From the NCBI GenBank assembly GCA_964057225.1, contig OZ059895.1, positions 15,181,001 to 15,245,000 on the forward strand: 64,000 nucleotides of DNA, in the 5' to 3' direction. Positions 24,392-36,100 of this stretch are shown here, in pieces (positions within the stretch are counted from its first letter, which is position 1; every line of letters starts with the position of its first letter). The translations under genes and the position numbers were made by a program. The notes under the pieces are model-generated. The model was not told the origin of the DNA, made no database searches, and worked only from the letters and a program-made list of their open reading frames with translations. Source of the DNA: Auanema rhodensis (Eukaryota > Nematoda > Chromadorea > Rhabditida > Rhabditidae).

Positions 24392-26208
24392 CTATACCTC
24401 ATCTTCTCTCTCAACAATTTTATATATTTTGACTAAAATTTCATAGCATCTAATTCGTTCTTCGATCAAATATTTTTTTTCCGCTATTTTTGTTGCTTTT
24501 CTAGCTAATCGCATGGCGTTACTTATCTCATTTCTGAAATTCAATTAACAAAAAAAAACATTTCTGGTTGAGTTAGTGATGATTTGAGAAACAGAAACAT
24601 ACTTTTCTAATAAAATTTGGCTTTTTAAGCATAGTAATTCAGAGATCATTTCGTAATTATTAGTCGAATGCGCAAGTAATAATGCTTGTTCCGCTGTACA
24701 CAGTCCGTTTTCCCAATCCAGTGTAATCGCATATAAACTGAAATGGCTCTGACTCAAAATGCTACATCATATCATTCTCATGCCTGGCTAGTTTCAACAA
24801 ATTTTTCTGTATGCCCATCCCAACTCGGTGTTTCGTGGCAATATCAAGACTTTTCTTATACAATTCTTCCGACATTTCGTAGTTTTCGCGTCCAAGCTCG
24901 GCATCACCAAGTTCCATAGTGACAATCAGTTGTTCCAACGGATTTTGCTTGAAATACATAGAATTTTCCAGCCAAAAAAGGAAAAAAGGGAAAGATGTAC
25001 CTCATCTTGAGTTAAATCAATAGTATAGATTTGATTATTATTCATTTTTACCAAATCAGAAACAATTATTGATCGATGCATGTTACCTGAAAAGAAATAT
25101 TCCCAATACACGCATTTCCAAATATTAAAAACTTATATCAAAATCTAAGAATTCTTTATAACCATCAATTAATGGAATTATTTCTTTAAGTAATCCTTGT
25201 CGAATCAAAAAACGAATCATCGCTGAACGAGACAGAATTCGAGATGAAACATCAGCTGATAGATCAGCAGCCGTAACTGCCATCTATTTCTTCCAATTAT
25301 AGCAAAATGGGTAAAGTTTATCACTCATACCGTTAGGTAATGCTTCCTTTGTTTCTGTTTTTTCGGAAGTTTCTCCAGAATTCTTGAAATTTCCAAACAG
25401 CAATTGACATATTCGCGAGTGCCTTTGTTCAAGTTGTCCAACATTTTCTACAAAAAATAAACCGATGTTGAATTAAAAGAAAAAGATAGATGCCTTCAGA
25501 ATCATGACAGCATCATTCCAATCACGTTTGCTTTCATACATTTCGACCAGAATCTTGTACAGCTCATTCATTTCCTTTGAATTGGCATCTGTACACGACC
25601 GTATGCTTCGGGCCAGCGCAAATACCTTAGATGATTGGCCAAGACTTGCATAACTCTTACAAAGCAGTAGACTTGCTTTCAAATTCTGAACATCTCTCAG
25701 TTCATTAACAGAGGAAATAGCATCGACTAACCAATCTCTCATTAGCACTTTCTGATGCTTTTCGTAGAATTGCCATCAAGTACTGAATGCTGTCCTCGAT
25801 ACGTCCCTCTCTCAGAAAGCATAGATGTACCGATTCCATGCATCGAATCATGATTTCCGAATCATTCGACTGATATTTTTCCAACAACGAGAGACATTCG
25901 GCAGTTTTACCCTGGAATATTTTAGAATTATCAGTCAATATTGCTTTCAGATCTAGGGTGGACGACGGGAAACTATTCCTCCCGTATAAGATTATTCATC
26001 ATTCTATAACAAAAGTCAATCAATACACCCTTATAACTATCAATATTTGAATTTTAACCATGAAACCAGCTGGTCTGCATACGTTATGTAATATGAAAGT
26101 ATATACTGTTGATATATTTCTCGTAACTTCGATGTTTGCTCATTGAAATTATAACTTTACTTGTATTCCTTAGACTTCATTCATATTCTTAATTTTGAGA
26201 TGAGAGTT

Positions 26209-26242
<34 letters not shown>

Positions 26243-27817
26243 ATTTTGCTTATACCTTCTTAATCGGAAATCATATAATCACCTACTTGAACAACATACG
26301 CACTTCCTTCCAAGACATGAATATGCTTTTTGAACTTCGTGATGATAGAACCAATTTTCATTTCTTTGATGGTTTTGAGCTGATTCAATGCAAGCTCTGG
26401 CTGTCCATCGAGGATCAGAAGTTCTGACAGCTGGATCATCTCTGCTACTAAATCATCCTCCGATAATGTCTGGAAGAAATCGAAATTTCATAAGAATTTC
26501 TCTCGAATAAAGCTGTTTTCCCAGCTTTTCTCCATTTTTGCCGATCTTTGATTTAAGATTTAAGACTATCTGATCTATGAACTGTCTTTCACCTAATTCT
26601 TAATAACTATTCAACCACTTTATTCACTAGTCTTGCTTAACTCACAGAACTATCAATTCGATGCTTTCGTTGAAGAATTGCCAAATGTATATCGCTGGAC
26701 GCCTCAGCTGCTAGAGAGATATTCTTTCGAATATCTTGAACATGTGGAACTGAAAATTCAACATTTCCAAACATTAATAGTCGTTAAAACCGTTTAGTTG
26801 TTCTGCTATTTCCAGTTGTTGCTCATAGTAACTAATGGATTTACGATAATTCTTCTGTTTGAAGTGCGAAATTCCTAAATATCCGAGAACAGTCTCGAAC
26901 ATTTTTGGCTGTTTATCTTCCATCTTTTGACAATTTGTTAGAACTTGTATGGATTCTAAGCATAATTAGAGTTGTATATATGTATAATCCTGAATAGAGA
27001 GAAAAGTTCTAACCCGATGTTTGGCCTTGAATAGCCATCATAATTCCGATAGTAGCTACAATCATAAAGGCATCATTTTCCAAGCAAAGATCGCGTAGCT
27101 CGTCTATCGGAAATTCGTCTGAAAAATATTTTTCCTTCAATTACATTATCATCTATGATATTTTACTATATATTTCCAATGCCTTTTCCTTTGTCAATTG
27201 AATGTTTTCATTATTTTTCGGATCGAGCCTGATAGATTGGCAAAAGTGTACTAAAGCAGCCGATAATCGGCCTTGTCGCAGAAGTGCTTCAGATTTTCGT
27301 ATATAAGCCTATAGTAAAGATAAAAACTTGATATTTATAAATAGAATAATGATAATATCTTAAAAAAAGAAGAAAATCCATTAAAAAAAACAAAAAACTG
27401 TTACGAATTATGTATTGTTTTACTGCTTATAGCTAGCTATACACATACCTCTGGCCATTGTGGACGTAGCTGTATTGCTAAATCGGCTTCTTTGTCAGCT
27501 TCTTCTATTCGATTCAAACGCAACAGAATACAAGAAATGTTGGCGTGAAGAGCAGCATTAAGTGGATGACAAACCAATGCTTTCTGGTAAATCTATAAAA
27601 ATGAAATATAATAATTTGATATTTAACTTAATATTTGAATATTCAACCGCTCATCTCGTATTCTTTCGATTAAAATGAAGAAATTCATTTTTCTACACGT
27701 GAAGTGAAAAACATATTCTAATTATTGGTTTAAGCACGTCAATTTAAAATTAAGAATAAAAACCTCAAGGGCTTCCAGATCATTCTTAGTTTGTAGTGAT
27801 ATCTCTTCGTGATCCAT
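24392..27817 (-). CDS. Tetratricopeptide-repeat protein, TTC28/LGN-like
   Basis: The first exons 27764-27817 and 27449-27592 join in phase and lead into a chain of TPR-coding exons ending at the TAG at 24392-24394. The N-terminus has consecutive TPRs (ALVCHPLNAALHANISCILL, then AYIRKSEALLRQGRLSAALV). Later repeats include GYLGISHFKQKNYRKSISYY, SLLLCKSYASLG and ELYKKSLDIATKH. No enzymatic domain is seen, so it is likely a scaffold. The N-terminal order (Hsp-cochaperone-like TPRs, then longer repeats) recalls TTC28, but the assignment is loose. Odd: reading frame breaks at about 25727-25748 and 24738-24765. Each is bridged only by a 22- or 28-nt GT...AG stretch or by an indel. The junction near 25500 needs a GC-AG or a weak GT donor. 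Confidence 0.7.
26211..26240. repeat. (CT)n microsatellite
   Basis: TCTC run in an intron of the TPR gene. Confidence 0.9.
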
Positions 27818-29130
27818 TGAGTTTTGTTTGATCTCAATAGGAAGATCAAATGATCATTTTCGTGGTTTATCCTCGAACTTAAAGCATTAAAGGAATGTAT
27901 AATATCAATTTTTGAAAATAGTAAGTATTTTATAAACGAAAACGAAAAAGAAAATAGAAATATACAGATATAAATCAAGAAAGGTGTAAGATATGTGAAT
28001 AAATATATCAAAATAGTGAAGGACATGTATATCCTCAGCTATTTTTTTGAGTATTTGATGGTCAATCAGTCGTTGCAATGACCAAAACTAGCATTGATCT
28101 TCAAGTTTTTACAAGTAATTTTTCATCGAATCGACAAGAAAGGAGAAAAGAAGAGAAAACTGCAATAGGCTATTCGTGTGAAAAGATTGTATTCTATTAT
28201 GTTCTCTGAAGAGAAGGTTAGTCTTTCCAGATAACATATGCATTTCATCAGATGGTATTCGGAAGACTGACGACAACGATATCGAATACAGTGTGAATGT
28301 GTTGGTGAAGGGTGAAGGAAAGTCAGTAGTTTCAGTTAAATTTCTATGTTCATCATCGTTATTTCTTTTTCTTTTTTCTTCATTTTCACATACAGAGGCT
28401 AATCCTGAATGAAAGCTAGGGGCTGGCTGATGAAGAGGGCGATATACGTCGCTGAAGAAGTGGACAAGTCCTTGAACGAAAAAGGCACTTCGAACCTTGT
28501 TTATGTTGTGTTGTTTCATCTGCCGCTGCCTGTAAACCTCTTTACCTCTCTCTTTCTCTCGCTCTCTCTCTATCTTTGTTAATCAGATGTCTTTTACTTT
28601 CTTTCTCATATGTAGAAAATCTGGACTACAAGAAATAGATAAATCTGAAAATATTAAAGAAAAAATGACATGAATGTTTGAGAACAATAGAGTGCAGACC
28701 CGAGAGAGGCTACAAGGAAGAGAGAGAGAAAGAGGATGAGAGAGAGAGAGAGAGAAAGAAGATAAAAGTCTAGAAAAACGAATTAACATTGGTGTGGTAA
28801 GTTTCGGAGAGAAATATCAGTTCCATTCATCATATGTATGTCACTTATTGGCTTATGAATCATTTAGATGTACCCTCCAACGAGCTAGCTGTCTAGCCAG
28901 AAGTAGCATTTTGAGTTTGCTTCGTACCTTTATTTTCCTTCTACTTTCGCTTTTCATTTCCATTTATGATCAATTTCTTTAAGTATTTGCTGTAAAAAAA
29001 CTTGTAACAGCTCAACTACTAACTGGATAAATCCCAAAAGCCCTCGTTGTTGTTCTCTCAAACATATATAGATAGATGGATTTTTTTAAAATAAAAAGAA
29101 AATAGTAAAATAAAGTCATTTTTATGTTTT

Positions 29131-29160
29131 TAGCTTGTTAGAATACATGCTAACAAGCTA
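29131..29160. repeat. Perfect 11-bp inverted repeat (hairpin)
   Basis: TAGCTTGTTAG and CTAACAAGCTA flank an 8-nt loop AATACATG. The stem is perfect and preceded by a T-run (ATGTTTT). No gene overlaps it. Confidence 0.85.
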
Positions 29161-29305
29161 TTTTCTCGGATGAACTATGATAGAGTTAAAGGACTGAACC
29201 AATTTTTCACATTTATCTTTCTGTTATCATCACAAATCAGCAGTTTGGATATGAGTTACGCTCACGAGAATCCGCACTTCTGCTATTGCTATTGCTTCTG
29301 CTACT

Positions 29306-29346
29306 GCTACAGCTAAGGCTACAGCTAAGGCTACAGCTAAGGCTAC
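29306..29346. repeat. 12-bp minisatellite
   Basis: GCTACAGCTAAG is repeated three times exactly plus a partial copy, preceded by diverged GCTATT/GCTACT units. Confidence 0.9.
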
Positions 29347-30114
29347 TATTTACATCGTTGTATGTCAGCACTTTTGTTTTATTTTCTTCATGTTCAGCCG
29401 TTTCACACATACGATTGTGGATTGTGGAGTACAGAAAAACACATTTGAAAATCTGAAGAAGAGATTTCCTTCTACCCCTCTTCCGCCTCGATCTCTCTCT
29501 CTCTCTTAGTCACATATGTACCTCGTTTTACATGAATCTACTATGACTACAGATAGCTGAAATCAAATCCATTATGTATAGTCGTTGTTGAAGATTTATT
29601 TCCATTTGAAACAAAATCAAGAGATGTTGTTGATTTAAGCTTTTAAGACGAAGGTTTTCTCTGTTCTACTTCCTTGTTCACTTCAGATGTAACAAGTACC
29701 GGAAATCGTATGTTTCATGTATATGAATGAAGCTGGCCAAAAGAATTATCTCATAATACCACCCAATATGATGCCTTTCCGACATGGCAATATCGTCTTC
29801 CACGAGTTGAAAAGTGTCAGAATAAGCAGCTGTTTCTCCAGGCTTGTTTCTTCCAGCTTTCAACAGAATACAATTGATTCTGGGGGCTTTCTGATCATTC
29901 ATTACACACCAGAACTCGCACTGGAAAATACTATCTCAATCCTCTTTAACATCTCATTTCTTTTTTCTATCTTTGCCTCTCCCCCTCTCTCTTTCTCTCT
30001 TTCTCTTTGTCGTGGTTGCTATTGCTCAGAGAAACTCATTTCATATTAGAGATCAGGTTCTTCTGTTGCATCTTAACATACACACACCTTCTTTACCTCT
30101 TATTGCCTCCTCCC

Positions 30115-30175
30115 TCTCTTTCTATCTCTCTTTCTCTCTTTCTCTCTCTCTCTCTTTCTCTCTCTATTTCTCACC
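30115..30175. repeat. Imperfect (CT)n tract
   Basis: CTTTCT/CTCTCT-rich pyrimidine tract. Ser/Leu-rich ORFs crossing it are artefacts. Confidence 0.85.
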
Positions 30176-31244
30176 CTTCTTTTCTCTCCCTCATTGTCTA
30201 AATTATTAATTTAGTTTTAGTTTTTTCTTTATCTTCTTTTCACAATATCATGACCTCTTTCTATTTCATATTCTCATTTTTCACACAAAATTGAACTATT
30301 CCATTACCTATGTCTCAATTTCATGCTTTGAGCTTACTCAAGATGTTACAAAGAGCAAATCCTTACTTTTCAGCAGCAAATATTTGAAAAAAAAAAGCCA
30401 AAAACGCTGAGCATAATCAGTTTTCACAGCATGATCATCATCTGTAATATTACTATTCTTTTGATAAACATTGCTCTGTGTTGTTAAGCCGCAAATAGCC
30501 ATTTCTAATGAGAGAGGTTTCTCTGATTTTCATCTGATTCTTATTCAAATATATATATATATGCATGTATAGTTAAGATCTTGCAATTTGAAAAGAAATA
30601 CGGAAATTGAAAGTAGGAAGCTTCTTTAATTTGAGCATTGAATTGGGCCGTCTCATTTCCTCGAAAATTGAAAGAGATAATCCAGGTCAATCCAGTCCTT
30701 TTTCTTGTCATGTTCTTTAACAAATGCTCTAACAATTGATCTTTAAGCTATGAGTATGATACTGATTACTTGAAAATTGTTGTGAAAAGGTTGTTAAGAT
30801 GAGTAAAACAACTCTCAATAAGCATTCATGATCGATTATCAACATTGGCGATGAGAGAAGAAAGTGAAGGAGGCAGGAGGGAGGAGAGAAGATATGGAGA
30901 TTAAGAACAGAATATATATGGAGAGAGAAGAGAGAAGCAGGTGAATTAAGAATTGTGCATGGATGATAAAGAGACAGAAGAGAAGCAGAGTGAGGGTGGA
31001 GTAGAAAGGAAGAAGGTATAAGTCACACGCACAGCAAATCTACGTAAATAGTCAAGAGCGAGGGTGAAAACGATTCAGTGAATATACGAAAGCAGAGGAG
31101 AAACAGAGTCAGAAAGTGAGAAAGAAAGCTGATGATCTCCATTATCGTTGCAGTGGTAGTGATGGCAGTGGCAGTTGCAGTATCGGTATTGATGAAGCCT
31201 CCCAAAAATAGCAGGGAATCCCATGCTAATCTTAGACGAGTGTT

Positions 31245-31247
<3 letters not shown>

Positions 31248-31293
<46 letters not shown>
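31248..31293. repeat. (GA)n microsatellite
   Basis: About 23 GA units with one GC interruption. Confidence 0.93.
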
Positions 31294-31295
<2 letters not shown>

Positions 31296-33166
31296 AGGAT
31301 TGATGTGTAGGAAATAGAATAAACTAGGATATACTCTGTATTTCGGGCAACATAATGCTCTACTATATCATTGACTTCCATTTCTGTTTCGTTCACTTAG
31401 CTCAATTGTGCTTCACTTAAATGTTGTCATTCTATTATCTCTTTACACCTTATCCGTTTGATTCATGGCCCTTCCTTTCATGATAGCAGTAGAAGGAAAC
31501 CCGAGAGCACTTCAGATCATCATCTTACTATGTATAGCAGCCGTAGTATGCATTTTGACATCAGAGAAAGAGTCGGATTCCATCTAAATGGGAGAAAAAG
31601 AGAGTTGTATTAGAGATTAACGTGGATATCACGCACATTGACTCTAGTTCAGCTTTTCCAAATCATTGTCTTCTCATTTATATCCATTTTACTATTTCTT
31701 ATTCAGCTTGCTTTCTCTACCTCACTTGCTCTCACTTACTCTCTCTCTATCTCTCTCTCTCTCTCTCTCTGTTTTTAACTAAAATTGACAGTTTTGTGTG
31801 TTAAAATGCATATTTTCTGAAACAGCCTATTAACATTGAAGACCTGACTGAATATGCTACAGCTAATACTACCAGTGCTCCTACCCATATCTCTTTTTCT
31901 ACTACTGCAACGGGCAAGAAAAGTAGATGTATTGTTTTCAATTTTATCAATGATTTTGATAAAAACAATTCAAATTCTAAATAAAGTACATCAATACGTA
32001 TTTTCTTTCAATTGCTTTTCGTCTTCTGCTTCTGCTTCTTCGTCCTCAAACTCGTTTCCTTTTCTTTTTGTAAGAAAATGGAAACAGATGAACGACTACA
32101 GATGTAGATGAATATAACTGCAATATACTCTCCTCATCTCAGTACATACAAGATACAACAGCAACATAGCCAACGTCCTTTGGGGCAATGTCTACCAGTT
32201 GAAACTTTCCTACCTAGTTCACAAACTTCCAACCGAACACATCGACTATCCCATTTGTAATTGTAATTGTGATCTATGTTTCACTTCGTTTTCCTCATTT
32301 TCTACTCTTCCCATCCTTAATTTATCTGGCGCTGTTCATTTGTTCTTCGGAATGACTGACTGACGGTCGAATACTGCTTCCTACAATCCTCTAATGATGA
32401 TGCCATGGGAATAACCAGTCACATTTGATAAATTCACTACTTTCTTCCATATATATTCATCTTCTAATTATATAATAAAGCTGATTATTTCTGTCTTTTC
32501 CTTAAAGATAATCACACAACATCCTGTCAACCAAACATCATTCATGTTTGACGTCAATTATGTTTCCTTTTCGCATTCTCTTCCGAAAATAGTTGAAGCT
32601 CATGAGGCAGATTCTGCATTCAACTTATTAATTGGCTTCTCTCAATTTACTTTCATCTCATACTAGTTAAGTTTCATCTCTTTATTGATATTTTGATTTA
32701 AACATCTTTCATCACAATAATCGCTCTTTCTGTTTATTTTCAATCTAGTCTTCGATGCTAAAAAAGAAAATACCTGCTCAATGAGCTCAACGTGCATTAT
32801 CAACTTCACCGACAACTATTTCCTCCATTTTCATCCTATTTCATCCGTTCAAACTAGCCAATAAAATCAGTTTTTCCCTTTCTAGCCCCATTCTATTCAA
32901 TAAGCCGTTTCTTTACTAAATCTTTGTATCTCCTACTTTATATCCGATCAAATTTCAAAAGAATCACATATTGCATTGCTGCCTACTCTCTTTACCCGCT
33001 TTCTAACCTCATTAGCCAACTTTTTCTATTATATGTTAAGCATTATTATGGTAGTTGTAATAAATATTTTGTATATTTCTACATATGACCACACATCTTA
33101 TATGCTTTACCTTATCATAACTAACTATTTCAGCATAGTTCTGAGCTTTTGCATAGCTATTAGCTC

Positions 33167-36100
33167 ATGGGCTGTGGACAATCAAGTGGACGTCCACCTC
33201 CACCAAGTACAGAGCTTAGTAAGTTTCCTATTTGACACAATTGAATTGTTGAAAATTTAGGAAAATTAACAAAAAAAGTGATCAACTGTTTTCTTTTCTT
33301 AATCATTAATGTGTTTTCTTTTGCTGTTCTTTAAACTAATACTTAGCGGGTTTCAGTTCTTTTCTTCATGTTTTACTAACGAGAACAAATTGAATAACAA
33401 CAGATATTAAACTATTTGAAATTTCTAATTAATATTATTGTCTTTCATGTGTTGTATACAAAAATAAAATTTTGTAGAAAAACGTTCAGTTCGACGAGCG
33501 GCTAGTCCAGCTGTTGCTAAGGCTCTAAACAACAGTCCACCTCGGACTAAGCGACCTAAATCGCCGCAGGGTCCTCAAATCAGTGAGGATTATACATGTG
33601 TTGATAGCCGTTTCACTAAGCATTTGTCTTCACATCAAAATAACGTTTATTCGCGTTTTGATCAATTTTCATCCACCTGCACTCACCTACACACACACCA
33701 CCACCGCCACCATCATCATCGCAGATTTATTATATTTTTCTTTGAGCTTTCAAAATTCCATGAAAATCAGTGATCATAAGTTACCTTGATGTATTAGCTT
33801 TTGCAGTGTACCAGTTGATCACATGATTTTCTTCTGGTTCAATTAGGAAAAATATGAGCAGCCACATGTCACTAACGGACATCAGCTGTACATTTCATGT
33901 TTTCCATAAAATGCTATCACATATTCGTGTACGTTTGAGAGCCGGAAGGTGCTAACACCACTATTTAGGCCATGAAACACAAATTATAGATTCCAATAAG
34001 TTGAGAAAGAGAGAAAGAGAGAGTTCGAGAGAGGGTAAAAGAATATTTATCTTAGCTTCTTTAATATCAGGTGGTCAACATACATAATTGCGTGTTCACA
34101 GAGGTTTCACTTAACCAGCTAAACATTCATTAAGATCAATTTTTCTTGTTTAGTATCAATCTTGTTAACTGATAAATAGATAAATAGATATATAGACTCC
34201 CTCTTAAAGGGCACATATTACCGTTAAATTAGTTTTTGAACACAAATGTATTTGAAATCATCTGAAAACAAAGCTTTCAGACGTTCATAACTATTGAATT
34301 GATTGAGAGTTCAATCAAGTTTGATAGAACAAACAGAAAAACAAAAGTTTGTTATTGCAATGGAATCCACAGGAAAAGCTAACGACCCTTTGTGATGATA
34401 TTTGAGTTACTGGTTCTGCTACGGATAATTCGGATTAATAGCTCAGCCCAAAAAATAAATATTCTTTGTTCATAAATCATATTACCAGAAGTTATGAATG
34501 AAAAGGGTGAATTAGAATCCTAATGTTTACTGCTAATTATTGAAGTTAAGCTTAAAATTTCCATATTGTATTTTTGGTTGGTAAGGCTTCCAACTAAAGT
34601 TAAGGAATGTTTATTTAGCTTAAGAATAATAATTAGAAATTAATAATACTGAGAACTAATATCCATACTTTCTCAGAACTAATATTCTTACAAATAATAA
34701 TATGTTATATAATTACCGCATTTAGTTGGCCCCGCGCATTACTACAAGCACGCAATCATGCGACCAATTAGTTGCATCACAAAGCTAGGTGTAAACGATG
34801 AAATGAGAGAATAATGCACACTGTAAAATGAAAATTCGCTCAAGACAACTTCACACATTAACTTAAATAGAAACCAGATGTTTTGTTTCATTACAATTCT
34901 GTGTCTATTAATTTATCATTCGTCTTCTTTCTTTTTTTTTTCTTTTTCTCTTCTTCACTTCTTCACAATTAATGTTGTTTCGATGCTATTGTGACGTTGT
35001 ATTCACACGGATTAACACTATTGTGCAACACAAATTTAAATATAAAAGAATAATACCTGAAAAATGCTTTACATATTCAGCTATCAAGTCTGCTATCCTC
35101 ATCCAAAAATGGTATCGACGATGTGAGGCACGTCTTGAAGCACGTCGTAGGGCTACATGGAGTATATTCACAACCTTAGAATATGCTGGTGAACAGGATC
35201 AACTTCAAGTAAACTTACTATTATATATTTCTTAAGATTAGCGAAAGAAAATAAAGAAGTAAACTGTAAAACACGAAAATTAGAATAAATTTAAAAAAAA
35301 AACAACAAAACAGTAAGTGCAACCGATAACACACTACTCAATTTAAAAAATGAACTGTTGTACTTTTGAATATTTTCGTGCCAATAATCTTTTTATTAGC
35401 TCTTTTGTAATAAAAAATCAATAAAAAAATAAACAATTATAATTATTTAAAAGTTGGCGTATTTTATTTATTTAAACTAAAAATAATAAATGTATTTCAG
35501 TTGTATGACTTCTTCAGCGATGTTATCACTGCTATGTCAACTAATGATTCAAAACCAGAGATAAAAAATTCTCCTATTACCAGCGGTTTTTATTTTTTAT
35601 TTCTTAAATCTTACTGTAAATTTTGTTTTTTCAGCTTTACATTCTTACTCAACCAAAAGAGGTAAATGATTCTTAATAATTGTCTAAGGAATTGTTTGAT
35701 TCAGAAGATGAAGAAGAATCGACGAAAAAATTATTGAATGAAACCCAACCGAATCTTTTTCAAATTGAAAAAGGCTATAAAGGACCTACAGTTAGTTTGC
35801 CTTTGGATAAGAATCAAATTGTAAATATGGTAGAAGCTTTTAAATTGAACAAAGTAAGTTTTGTACTTAATTACACTTGAAATCCATGTGTTTCAGGTTA
35901 TGCATCCAAGATATGTTTTAACCATTTTGCATGAAGCTAGAAGAGTTTTAAAATCATTATCATCTATTATTAGGTTATCAACTTCAATATCAAATCAGGT
36001 TTTACCTTATCTTCAGCTTTATCTCAGTTTTTCCCTAACTTTTCCAGATAACCATTTGTGGAGATTTACATGGAAAATTTGATGATCTCTGCATTATTCT

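Larger units (their letters stand above)
27818..33166. other. Gene-poor region between the TPR and PPEF genes
   Basis: About 5.3 kb without supportable exons. CT/GA microsatellites are frequent (about 28540-28580, 29490-29505, 29985-30005, 30115-30175, 31248-31293, 31739-31772). A perfect hairpin lies at 29131-29160 and a 12-bp minisatellite at 29306-29346. A TGACGTCA site is at 32549-32556. A 136-codon minus ORF at 28109-28519 has no recognisable domain. Probably the shared upstream region of the two divergent genes. Confidence 0.5.

Noticed and set aside
28109-28519. 136-codon minus-strand ORF in the gene-poor region
   Set aside because: Not repetitive, but with no domain, no neighbouring exons in phase and no acceptor-like start; kept only as a note.
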